Below, in pieces: positions 1 to 6,677 of a stretch of DNA of 18,230 nucleotides (positions are counted from its first letter, which is position 1; each line of letters starts with the position of its first letter). This DNA is from Nocardioides sp. (lineage in GTDB: Bacteria > Actinomycetota > Actinomycetes > Propionibacteriales > Nocardioidaceae): the NCBI GenBank assembly GCA_030145945.1, contig JASLDK010000155.1:1-18230 (forward strand), written 5' to 3'. Made by a program: the position numbers and the translations under genes. The notes beneath the pieces are model-generated. The model was given only the letters and a program-made list of their open reading frames with translations, was not told the DNA's origin and searched no databases.

Positions 1-744
1 GGCGGCATCCTCTCCGCCTTCGGCCTGGTCGCGCCCGCGCCGATCCCGGACGTCCCCGTCGCCGACCTCGTCGCCGATGAGGAGGTCCTGATCGCGCTGA
101 ATGCCCGAAACAACAGGCTTTCTGGCTTCTGGCTCGCCGACCAGGCCGGTACGCCGGTCGACCCGCGGCTCGCCGGCAAGTCGGCCGTCATCCTCGACGG
201 CGAGGACGACTTCGTGAACATGCTGCGCCACATGCTCGCCCGGATGGGCATGACGTCCTCCGTGGTGAGGCACGAGGACTATCGCGACGGGGCGCTCGAG
301 GGCTACGACCTGGTCATCGTCGGCCCGGGCCCCGGCGACCCGCGCGATGACAGCGATCCCAAGATGGGGCAGTTGCGGGCGGCCGTCGCGTGGTTGCTGG
401 AGAACGAGAAGCCGTTCGTCGCCGTGTGTCTGGGCCACCAGGCGCTGTGCCACCAGCTCGGCATTCCGCTGGCCTACAAGGACATCGTCTTCCAGGGCAC
501 CCAGGCCACAGTGCTGCTCGACGGCAAGCCGCAGCGGGTGGGCTTCTACAACACCTTCGTGGGCCGGGTCTCGCCCGACGTGGTGCTGCCGGACGGCGTC
601 TCGGTCGACACGGATCCCGGCACCGGCGATGTCCATGCCGTGCGCGGACCGCACTTCCGGGGCGTCCAGTTCCATGCCGAGTCGATCCTGACCGAGCGCG
701 GATTCGACATCGTCCACGACCTGGTGGCCGGCGTCCTGCTCTGA
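1..744 (+). CDS. Anthranilate synthase / PhzE-type fusion enzyme, 3' end (glutamine amidotransferase domain), partial
   Basis: The reading frame is open from base 1, so only the C-terminal 247 codons are present. Bases 103-135 encode ARNNRLSGFWL, which resembles the linker between the chorismate-binding half and the amidotransferase half in PhzE-like fused anthranilate/ADIC synthases. The rest is a class I glutamine amidotransferase: GPGPGDPRD loop (about 331-351), AVCLGHQ nucleophile elbow with the catalytic Cys at 427-429, and QFHAES with His at 673-675 and Glu at 679-681. In this family the domain releases ammonia from glutamine for amination of chorismate. The first ATG inside the fragment (214) would cut off the domain's first strand (SAVILDGEDDF), so it is not the true start. 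Whether the product is anthranilate (tryptophan) or ADIC (phenazine-type) cannot be told without the N-terminal half. Family assignment is firm; the exact reaction is open. Confidence 0.85.
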   Translation, partial: GGILSAFGLVAPAPIPDVPVADLVADEEVLIALNARNNRLSGFWLADQAGTPVDPRLAGKSAVILDGEDDFVNMLRHMLARMGMTSSVVRHEDYRDGALEGYDLVIVGPGPGDPRDDSDPKMGQLRAAVAWLLENEKPFVAVCLGHQALCHQLGIPLAYKDIVFQGTQATVLLDGKPQRVGFYNTFVGRVSPDVVLPDGVSVDTDPGTGDVHAVRGPHFRGVQFHAESILTERGFDIVHDLVAGVLL

Positions 745-766
745 GGCCGCCACCCTGGACCGGCGG

Positions 767-772
767 TATGAT
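767..772 (+). promoter_or_regulatory. Candidate -10 element for the toxin-antitoxin operon, possibly leaderless
   Basis: TATGAT lies 6 bases before the antitoxin ATG at 779, so a transcript starting 6-7 bases after it would begin at or next to the start codon. No convincing Shine-Dalgarno sequence precedes this ATG. A short direct repeat, CGGTATG, occurs at 764-770 and 775-781. No good -35 is visible. Leaderless initiation is common in actinobacteria, but this is an inference. Confidence 0.35.
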
Positions 773-778
773 CGCGGT

Positions 779-1045
779 ATGACCACCAAGATCGCCGTGA
801 GCCTGCCGGACCACCTGGTCGAGCACGCACGTGCCGCGGTCGCTGACGGCAGAGCGGCGTCCGTCTCGGCGTACGTCGCCCAAGCCCTGCAGGAGAAGGC
901 CGACAGCGAGCCGGTCGGTGACTTCTTCGAGATGTTCGACAAGAAGTTCGGGCCCCCGACGGATGAGGACAAGAAGTGGGTGCGCGAACAGTTTGCGCGG
1001 GCGGACGCCGAGATGGCTGAGAAGAAGGCCCGAGGCCTCCTGTGA
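779..1045 (+). CDS. Ribbon-helix-helix antitoxin (VapB-like)
   Basis: The 88-aa protein starts with a short beta strand (TTKIAVSLPDHLVEHARAAV) followed by two helices, typical of ribbon-helix-helix DNA-binding antitoxins. In this family the N-terminal fold binds the operon's own promoter and the C-terminal tail wraps and inhibits the partner toxin. The tail here is charged (DEDKKWVREQFARADAEMAEKKARG), as expected for a toxin-binding segment. Its TGA stop (1043-1045) overlaps the GTG start of the PIN toxin (1042) by four bases, the usual coupling in VapBC-type modules. It is the first gene of a tightly packed set that continues into pabA and pabB. Binding to the 760-780 region is likely by family analogy but not demonstrated. 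Subtype naming (VapB) is inferred from the partner. Confidence 0.85.
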   Translation: MTTKIAVSLPDHLVEHARAAVADGRAASVSAYVAQALQEKADSEPVGDFFEMFDKKFGPPTDEDKKWVREQFARADAEMAEKKARGLL

Positions 1046-1425
1046 AGGGCGCGGGGCTGACCCTTGACGCTGGCGCCCTGATCGCGGTCGAGCGCGGCAA
1101 CCGGCGTGTCCGCGAGGCAATTGAATTCGCGCTCACGGAGGGGCGGCGCGTTCACATCGTGCCGGGAGTGTTGGCGCAGGCCTGGAGAGGCGGTCCGCGG
1201 CAGGCGCGGTTGGCTGCGATGGTGGACAGGGACGGCATCACCCTGAAGAGCCTCAGCCCCGAGACGGCGAAGCTGGTCGGGGCGATGATCGGAGCCACCG
1301 GCCACGTCGATGTCACCGACGTGCACGTCGCCTTGGATGCCAGGCAGAACGGGCACGTGGTGATGACCTCGGATCCTGACGACATCCGCGCGGTCGATCC
1401 GTCCCTCGTCGTCATCGAGGTCTGA
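1042..1425 (+). CDS. PIN-domain ribonuclease toxin (VapC-like)
   Basis: The 127-aa protein has the length and motifs of actinobacterial PIN toxins. The N-terminal LDAGALIAVERG supplies Asp9 and Glu17, VTDVHVALDA supplies Asp93, and TSDPDDIRAV supplies Asp111. These acidic residues form the metal site that cleaves RNA in the family. The segment VPGVLAQAWRGG has Gln where many VapC proteins carry Glu, a change seen in this subgroup and not by itself a sign of inactivity. The start is GTG at 1042, overlapping the antitoxin stop. The stop (1423-1425) abuts the ATG of the transglutaminase-like gene with no gap, so toxin translation is probably coupled to metabolic genes downstream. The RNA target cannot be predicted from sequence. 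Confidence 0.88.
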   Translation: MKGAGLTLDAGALIAVERGNRRVREAIEFALTEGRRVHIVPGVLAQAWRGGPRQARLAAMVDRDGITLKSLSPETAKLVGAMIGATGHVDVTDVHVALDARQNGHVVMTSDPDDIRAVDPSLVVIEV

Positions 1426-1998
1426 ATGTCCATCGACCTGATCGCCGGCTCACCCGACGCCTACCTCGGCGCCGACGACGTCATCGAGACCACGGCGCCC
1501 GAGGTGCTGGCGCTGGCCGACCAGCTGGGTGCGGGTGCGTCCGACAGCCGGGCCTTCGCCGCCCGGGCCTTCGCATGGGTGCGGGACGAGATCGACCACG
1601 CCGGCGACGTGGGCGACCCCCGCTTCGCCGTGACGGCGACCGAGGTCCTCGCCGATGGCGTGGGTTGGTGCTACGCGAAGGCGCATCTGCTCACGGCCCT
1701 GTTGCGCGCGGGCAGCGTCCCGACCGGGCTCTGCTATCAGCTGCTGGCCGACGACTCCGCACCCGGCGGTTTCGTGATGCACGGACTGGTCGCGGTGCAC
1801 CTCGATGGCGCCTGGCACCGACAGGATCCGCGGGGCAACAAGCTCGGTGTGAGTGCGGAGTTCTCGCTCGATGGTGAGCGGTTGGCCTGGCCGGTGGACA
1901 CCTCGATCGGGGAGCAGGACCTCGCGCAGGTCCACGTCGCGTCGGCGGCGGGGGTGGTGGCCGCACTGCGCCGCGGAGAGCTGGCGGTCGAGCTGTGA
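1426..1998 (+). CDS. Transglutaminase-like (cysteine protease fold) protein
   Basis: The 190-aa protein contains the Cys-His-Asp triad of the transglutaminase-like superfamily: GVGWCYAKAHLLTALLRA (Cys82), GGFVMHGLVAVHL (His119) and HRQDPRGNK (Asp134). Most microbial members are thought to be peptidases or amide hydrolases rather than protein cross-linkers, and no substrate is known for this type. No signal peptide or membrane segment is visible, so it is probably cytoplasmic. The ATG directly follows the toxin's TGA, and its own stop overlaps the pabA GTG by four bases. This places it physically within the toxin-antitoxin/pabAB transcript. Its position suggests a role linked to chorismate or p-aminobenzoate metabolism, but nothing in the sequence shows this. 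Family is clear; function is unknown. Confidence 0.85.
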   Translation: MSIDLIAGSPDAYLGADDVIETTAPEVLALADQLGAGASDSRAFAARAFAWVRDEIDHAGDVGDPRFAVTATEVLADGVGWCYAKAHLLTALLRAGSVPTGLCYQLLADDSAPGGFVMHGLVAVHLDGAWHRQDPRGNKLGVSAEFSLDGERLAWPVDTSIGEQDLAQVHVASAAGVVAALRRGELAVEL

Positions 1999-2570
1999 CG
2001 GCGTCGGACGTCGTCGTCGTGGATCATCACGACTCCTACACGTGGAACCTGGTGCACCTGATCGCCGGCGTGACCGGAGTGCTGCCGACGGTGGTCCAGC
2101 ACGACGAGGTGACGGCGGCCGAAGTGCTCGCCCACGAGTACGTCGTCCTCTCGCCCGGACCCGGAAACCCCGCAACAGAGCGGGATTTCGCCATCGGCCG
2201 CGACGTCGTCCTCGCCGGCACCCGTCCCGTGCTCGGGGTCTGTCTGGGCATGCAGGGCATCGTGACGGCGTACGGCGGGCAGGTCGATCGGGTCCCGCCC
2301 GGGCACGGTGTCCTCGCGCAGGTCCGACACGACGGAACCGGGCTGTTCGCAGGGGTGACGGCGCCGTTCGATGCCGTGCGCTACCACTCCCTTGCCGCTC
2401 TCGCCCTGCCGCCAACGCTGAGGGTGGCCGCCGTCGACGAGGTCAGTGGGTTGACCATGGCCGTCGAACACGTGACGCTGCCGATCATGGGCGTGCAGTT
2501 CCATCCCGAGTCGGTGCTCACCGAGCACGGCGCACAGCTGGTGGCGAACTTCCTGGCCATGGGTCGCTGA
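1995..2570 (+). CDS. pabA: Aminodeoxychorismate synthase glutamine amidotransferase subunit (PabA/TrpG family)
   Basis: This 191-aa class I amidotransferase begins with VVVVDHHDSYTWNLVHLI, the usual PabA/TrpG N-terminus. It has LSPGPGNP (oxyanion loop), GVCLGMQG with catalytic Cys83, and MGVQFHPESVLTEHG with His170 and Glu172. The enzyme hydrolyses glutamine and channels ammonia to PabB, giving 4-amino-4-deoxychorismate for folate. The motif after the nucleophile reads GMQ rather than the GHQ usual in PabA/TrpG. It starts at GTG 1995, overlapping the upstream stop by four bases, and ends one base before the pabB GTG. It is called PabA, not TrpG, because the partner immediately downstream carries the PabB-specific PIKGT motif. 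Sharing with anthranilate synthase is possible, as in other bacteria. Confidence 0.9.
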   Translation: MTASDVVVVDHHDSYTWNLVHLIAGVTGVLPTVVQHDEVTAAEVLAHEYVVLSPGPGNPATERDFAIGRDVVLAGTRPVLGVCLGMQGIVTAYGGQVDRVPPGHGVLAQVRHDGTGLFAGVTAPFDAVRYHSLAALALPPTLRVAAVDEVSGLTMAVEHVTLPIMGVQFHPESVLTEHGAQLVANFLAMGR

Positions 2571-2571
2571 G

Positions 2572-3849
2572 GTGGTCACCCAGGGTGATCCGGCCGAGGC
2601 GTTCGCCCGGATCCAGGCGCGGCACCAGCGCTGCGTCTGGCTCGACGGTGGCGGCGCCCGCGACTGGTCCCGGCGGCGCTCGATCATCGGCTGGCTCGAC
2701 GACGACGACGTGTCGTTGACCTACGACGCCACGCGGCGGGAGGTCACCCGGCACACCGAGGGCGGGTCCGAGGTCGTGGGCGACGACCCGTTCGTCGTCC
2801 TCGAGCGAGAGCTCGAGGCGGGTGCGCCGAGCGACCAGTGGTTCGGCTATTTCGGGTACGCCGCCCGCCCTGACCTGCCGGCGCGGCCGGATCCCGACCT
2901 GCCGGACGCGGTGTGGCTGCGGCCCTCGCACATCCGGGAGTACGACCACCTACTTGTCGGGCATTCCTCTCACTTGTCGGGTGTTGCAACGCCCGACAAG
3001 TGCAGGAATCCCCGGTCGACCGGGGATTCCTGCACCCCCCCACCCGCCTACGCCGCCGCCTTCACGCAGGTGCAGGAACACCTCCATGCCGGCAACTCCT
3101 ACGAGGTCAACCTGACCTACCGCCAGCGGGCTGCGAGCAACCTCAGTCCGGCGGCGGCCTACCTCCGGCTCCGGGCCCTGAATCCCGCGCCCTACGCGGG
3201 TTTCCTGCAACATGACGTCGACGGCGCGCAGGCATGGCTGCTCAGTTCGAGCCCGGAGCGCTATGCGCTGATCACCGAGGATCGGACGATCGAGACCAAG
3301 CCGATCAAGGGCACGACTCCTCGCGGGATCACGCCCGCCGACGACGAGGTCGCCCGTGCACGGCTCGCGAGCGATGCGAAGTTCCGCTCCGAGAACCTGA
3401 TGATCGTCGACCTGCTGCGCAACGACCTGGCGATGGTGTGCGAGGTGGGCAGCGTGGAGGTGCCGACGCTGATGGACGTCGAGTCCTATGCATCGGTGCA
3501 CCAGCTCGTCTCGACGGTCCGGGGACGACTGCGCGACGACGTCAGCACCGTCGGAGCGCTCAAGAGCCTCTTTCCGGCAGGTTCGATGACGGGAGCCCCG
3601 AAACGACGGACGATGGAGATCATCGATGAGGTCGAGGAGACCCCCCGAGGCGCGTACGCCGGCGCGTTCGGCTGGATCGCCGGCGACGGCCGGGCGGACC
3701 TCGGCGTGATCATCCGGACCCTCACGACCGCCGGAGACGACTATGTCCTCGGCACTGGTGGTGGCATCACGGTCGACAGCGAGGTCGCCGAGGAGTGGGC
3801 CGAGACGGAGTGGAAGGCCGCTCGACTGCTGCAGGCGATCAATCCGTAG
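2572..3849 (+). CDS. pabB: Aminodeoxychorismate synthase component I with in-frame palindromic insertion
   Basis: The 425-aa chorismate-binding enzyme aminates chorismate with ammonia from PabA. Motifs: WFGYFGYAARPDLP (about 90-103), HAGNSYEVNLTYR (172-184), SSSPERY (225-231), ETKPIKGTTPRG (241-251), SENLMIVDLLRNDL (273-286), FPAGSMTGAPKRRTME (334-349) and GTGGGIT (394-400). Lys246 in PIKGT marks PabB; TrpE and PhzE have Ala there. Residues about 127-156 (HLLVGHSSHLSGVATPDKCR onward) match no expected PabB segment. They are encoded by a composite palindrome (see 2951-3041) lying between the first beta-sheet region and the QVQEHLHAGNSYEVN helix, probably a surface linker. All catalytic motifs remain in one frame, so the enzyme is probably functional. 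The 3' end overlaps the convergent lipoprotein gene by 11 bases. The start is GTG 2572 (GTG 2575 also possible). Confidence 0.92.
   Translation: MVTQGDPAEAFARIQARHQRCVWLDGGGARDWSRRRSIIGWLDDDDVSLTYDATRREVTRHTEGGSEVVGDDPFVVLERELEAGAPSDQWFGYFGYAARPDLPARPDPDLPDAVWLRPSHIREYDHLLVGHSSHLSGVATPDKCRNPRSTGDSCTPPPAYAAAFTQVQEHLHAGNSYEVNLTYRQRAASNLSPAAAYLRLRALNPAPYAGFLQHDVDGAQAWLLSSSPERYALITEDRTIETKPIKGTTPRGITPADDEVARARLASDAKFRSENLMIVDLLRNDLAMVCEVGSVEVPTLMDVESYASVHQLVSTVRGRLRDDVSTVGALKSLFPAGSMTGAPKRRTMEIIDEVEETPRGAYAGAFGWIAGDGRADLGVIIRTLTTAGDDYVLGTGGGITVDSEVAEEWAETEWKAARLLQAINP
2951..3041 (+). repeat. Composite palindromic element inside the pabB coding sequence
   Basis: Two adjoining palindromes sit inside pabB. 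The first spans 2971-3002: arms CACTTGTCGGG (2971-2981) and CCCGACAAGTG (2992-3002) flank a T, the palindrome GTTGCAAC and a G, so all pairs match except 2982:2991. The second, 3000-3035, is a perfect 36-base palindrome centred on GTCGAC (3015-3020), with arm core CAGGAATCCCC. The arms also interlock: GGGCATTCCT (2959-2968) can pair with AGGAATCCCC (3004-3013) with one mismatch, enclosing the first hairpin. CTTGTCGGG occurs directly at 2953 and 2973 and inverted at 2992. It is followed by a run of seven Cs (3035-3041). No stop occurs in any of the three forward frames. The architecture resembles a mobile or repetitive palindromic element; copies elsewhere in the genome cannot be checked here. 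Confidence 0.85.
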
Positions 3850-4441
3850 TCGAAGCCGACGAGGACGGCGCCGAAGGCGAGGCCGGCGTTCCGGCCCCGC
3901 TCTGCGCGGCACGCTCGGAAAGCCGGGTGAGGGTGGCCTCCACGGCGGACACGATCCGCTTCTCGGCGTACGGCTTCGGGTCCACGACGTCGACCTGCTG
4001 GATCAGGGTGCCGTTCTGGACGAATCCCGTGACGTAGAGCTGCTTGTTGGTGGCGTTGACGACGATGCGGGCGTCGTCGGCGCTGGCGATCGCGGGGGTG
4101 CGGACGTCGGCATCGGCGCTCTGGCCCATCTTCTGCCAGGCGTCGGCGAGCTTGCCGGGGAAGAGCAGATAGTTGGCGGTGACGATCGCGTCAGCGCCTC
4201 CAGAAGCCCCAGAACTCGCAGAAACCGGGGTGAACCGGCACTCGGACTTGGTCGGCGTCCCCGTGTGCTTGACCGCATCGACCGCGAACTCCGCCTTCAC
4301 GAACGCCACGTCCAGGGCATCGCAGGGGTTCCACAACGCGGGCGTCTCGCTCGGCAGGGTCGGCTTCGCCCCGACCTCCTCGCCGCCACATGCCGTCAAC
4401 AGGGCCGCTGCGCCGACACCCAGCGCAACCATTCGCAACAC
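3839..4441 (-). CDS. Secreted lipoprotein, DUF3558-like
   Basis: The product begins with a lipoprotein signal, VALGVGAAALLTAC, whose Cys would be lipidated after cleavage, so it is anchored to the outer face of the membrane. The mature part has WNPCDALDVAFV and ECRFTP, a Cys pair pattern that recalls the DUF3558 family of actinobacterial lipoproteins, and ends in a low-complexity Ser/Ala/Pro tail. The start is uncertain. GTG 4441 gives a compact signal with an Arg near the N-terminus. GTG 4477 would lengthen it and overlap the sensor-kinase gene, and ATG 4432 would remove the positive residue. It lies 16 bases after the sensor kinase, so it may be co-transcribed and could modulate or report on the kinase. 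The 3' end overlaps convergent pabB by 11 bases. Function is unknown. Confidence 0.75.
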   Translation of the reverse strand: MLRMVALGVGAAALLTACGGEEVGAKPTLPSETPALWNPCDALDVAFVKAEFAVDAVKHTGTPTKSECRFTPVSASSGASGGADAIVTANYLLFPGKLADAWQKMGQSADADVRTPAIASADDARIVVNATNKQLYVTGFVQNGTLIQQVDVVDPKPYAEKRIVSAVEATLTRLSERAAQSGAGTPASPSAPSSSASTTD

Positions 4442-4457
4442 TTCACACCACCATCTT

Positions 4458-5885
4458 CTAGGCACCGCCCTGGACACGGTTCTCGTGACCGGGAAGCTTC
4501 AGCACCAGACGTGCGCCGCCACTGGCATTGGCGGTGGCCTGGACGGAACCGGAATGCCGCTCGGCGACCTGCCGGACGATCGCCAGCCCGAGCCCCGAGC
4601 CGGGCATCGTCCGCGCGTCGTCGGAGCGCCAGAAGCGGTCGAAGATCCGGATCCGGTCGGGTTCGGCGATGCCCGGGCCCTGGTCGTCGACGGTGAGCAC
4701 ACCGTCGCTGAGACGCACCGTGACCTGCCCGCCCTCCGGGCTCCACTTGGCCGCATTGTCCAACAAGTTCGTGACGGCGCGCTCCAACTCGGCGTCCTCG
4801 CCGATCACCCACCACGGCCGCGTGAACACCTCGAACTCGAGACCGGGCGCCCGTCGGCGTACCCGTTGGACGGCATGGTCGACCACGTCGGCCAGGTCCA
4901 CCGGCTCCACCTGGACGGGCATCGGCTCGTCGCGGGCGAGCTCGGTGAGATCGCCGATCAGGGTGGTCAGCTCCTCGATCTGCGCGCGTACGTCGTCCAG
5001 CAGCTCGTCACGCGCCTCGACCGGAAGGCTGGCGAATCCGTCGCTGCTGCGGGCTGTCATGGTGAGCAGGTCGACGTTGGTGCGCAGGGCCGTGAGCGGC
5101 GTCCGCAACTCGTGGCTCGCGTCAGCAACCAGTTGCCGCTGACGGATCCGGCTCGCGTCGAGTGCGATCAGCAGGTGGTTGAACGCCGTTGCCAGGCGGG
5201 CGACCTCGTCGTCGCCCTCGACCGGAAGCGGCGTGAAGTCCTCGGTGCGGGCGATGTCCTCCACCGACACGGAGAGTCGGCGTACGGGGCGAAGGCCGTT
5301 GCTGGCGACCGCCCAGCCGGCCAGACCAGCCGCGAGTACGCCGAACACACCGAAGGCGACGGTCACCCACCCGAGCCGCTGCAGGGTGCGGTCCTGGTCG
5401 TCGAGAGGCTGGGCGATCACGAGTGCCAGCCCGTCCTGCCGGGTCGGGACCGCGACCATCCGGTAGCGACCGCTCTCGAGTGCGACCGTGCGCAGGCTGC
5501 GGGGCGACTTGCCCTGCGCGACGTCCAACTCGTCGTGGCCGATCGTGATGATCGGGCCGAGGTCGAGGGGAGCGACCCGTCCCGTGCGGTCGATGTAGGC
5601 GATCCGGACATCGCCTGCACCCAGCGCCCACGGCGGGATGCCGGCGGATCCCGCCTGCAGCAGGCTGTCGGAGGCCGCCGCCTTCTCGGCCCGTGCCAAC
5701 AGGGCGTTGTCGAGGGTGTCCTGCATCTGCACCCGCGCGGTGATGTAGGCGCCCACGGCGACCAGCGCCACCGACAGGCCCACCGCGATCGTGGTCAACC
5801 AGATCACCCGACTGGCCAGCGAACGCCGATAGTGCCAGCGTCCGTCGGGGCCCGGCACCATCGCGAGACCCCAGGCGGCGGTCAC
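4458..5885 (-). CDS. mprB: MprB-like membrane sensor histidine kinase
   Basis: The 475-aa protein has a transmembrane helix at about 28-50, an extracytoplasmic sensor region (51-170), a second helix (172-195) and a HAMP linker starting GLRPVRRL. The dimerisation/phosphoacceptor box is DASHELRTPLTALRTNVDLL with His258. The ATPase domain shows NLLDNAAKWSPEGG (N box), DDQGPG and PGSGLGLAIV (G boxes). The order and wording of motifs match mycobacterial MprB, a cell-envelope-stress sensor. It autophosphorylates and passes phosphate to the adjacent response regulator. The gene starts 15 bases after the regulator's stop. The start is GTG 5885, with ATG 5861 as an alternative. The ligand is unknown; the downstream lipoprotein is a candidate partner by position only. 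Ortholog naming is by similarity of motifs. Confidence 0.9.
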   Translation of the reverse strand: MTAAWGLAMVPGPDGRWHYRRSLASRVIWLTTIAVGLSVALVAVGAYITARVQMQDTLDNALLARAEKAAASDSLLQAGSAGIPPWALGAGDVRIAYIDRTGRVAPLDLGPIITIGHDELDVAQGKSPRSLRTVALESGRYRMVAVPTRQDGLALVIAQPLDDQDRTLQRLGWVTVAFGVFGVLAAGLAGWAVASNGLRPVRRLSVSVEDIARTEDFTPLPVEGDDEVARLATAFNHLLIALDASRIRQRQLVADASHELRTPLTALRTNVDLLTMTARSSDGFASLPVEARDELLDDVRAQIEELTTLIGDLTELARDEPMPVQVEPVDLADVVDHAVQRVRRRAPGLEFEVFTRPWWVIGEDAELERAVTNLLDNAAKWSPEGGQVTVRLSDGVLTVDDQGPGIAEPDRIRIFDRFWRSDDARTMPGSGLGLAIVRQVAERHSGSVQATANASGGARLVLKLPGHENRVQGGA

Positions 5886-5900
5886 GGGGCGGTCACGACC

Positions 5901-6614
5901 TCACGACTCCGTGGCGCGCAGGACGTAGCCGATGCCGCGCACGGTGTGGATCAGACGAGCTTCGCCCTCCGCCTCGGTCTTGCGACGCAGGTAACCGACG
6001 TAGACCTCGAGCGAGTTGGCGGTCGTGGGGAAGTCGTAGCCCCACACCTCCTCGAGGATGAAGCTGCGGTCGAGCACCCGCCGTGGTCGCCGCAGGAACA
6101 TCTCGAGCAGGGTGAACTCGGTGCGAGTCAACTCGATCAACCGGCCACCGCGACGCACCTCACGAGTCGTGACGTTCATGGTCAGGTCGGCGAACGAGAG
6201 GACCTCTTCCTCCGCACCCTCCTCGATCGGCACCACTCGACGCAGCAGGGCCCGCAGCCGGGCCAGCAACTCCTCGAGCGCGAACGGCTTGGTCAGGTAG
6301 TCGTCGGCGCCGGCGTCCAGACCCTCGACGCGCTCACCGACGGCGTCGCGCGCGGTGAGCACCAGGACGGGCACGTCGTTCCCGGCCGCCCGCAGCGCGC
6401 GCGTCGTCTCCAACCCGTCGAGCTTGGGCATCATCACGTCCATCACGACCACGTCGGGGGCCACGGCGCCGATCCCGGCGAGTGCCTCGGCTCCGTCGCC
6501 GGCCAGGTGGACGTCGTACCCGCTGAACTGCAGGGAGCGCCGCAGCGACTCGCGCACGGCCCGGTCGTCGTCAACGACGAGGACACGAGGCGGGGTGGTG
6601 GGACGGGTCGGCAC
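5901..6614 (-). CDS. mprA: MprA-like OmpR-family response regulator
   Basis: The 237-aa protein has a receiver domain with RVLVVDDDRAVRESLRRSL (acidic pair Asp15/Asp16), phosphoacceptor Asp59 in VVVMDVMMPKLDG, Thr87 and Lys109 (LTKPFALEELLARLRALLRR). The C-terminal winged-helix domain includes LTRTEFTLLEMFLRRPRRVL, ILEEVWGYDFPT, SLEVYVGYLRRKTEAEGE and IHTVRGIGYVLR. This is almost word-for-word the pattern of mycobacterial MprA. It would bind DNA when phosphorylated by the downstream kinase. GTG 6614 is preferred because it places the start just before the receiver strand, as in MprA, and is preceded by GGGA. GTG 6659 would add 15 residues of no recognisable domain. The gene follows the fructosamine kinase by 63 bases, a gap that may hold its own promoter. 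Confidence 0.92.
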   Translation of the reverse strand: MPTRPTTPPRVLVVDDDRAVRESLRRSLQFSGYDVHLAGDGAEALAGIGAVAPDVVVMDVMMPKLDGLETTRALRAAGNDVPVLVLTARDAVGERVEGLDAGADDYLTKPFALEELLARLRALLRRVVPIEEGAEEEVLSFADLTMNVTTREVRRGGRLIELTRTEFTLLEMFLRRPRRVLDRSFILEEVWGYDFPTTANSLEVYVGYLRRKTEAEGEARLIHTVRGIGYVLRATES

Positions 6615-6677
6615 CGTCCCATCATGGCCGATCGGCCTGAGCGGTCGCTGAGAAGCCACGCCAGGCGGCGGCGCGGG

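Noticed and set aside
2951..3002. Repeated CTTGTCGGG units as a CRISPR-like array
   Set aside because: Only two direct copies plus one inverted copy, with palindromic arrangement and no regular spacers.
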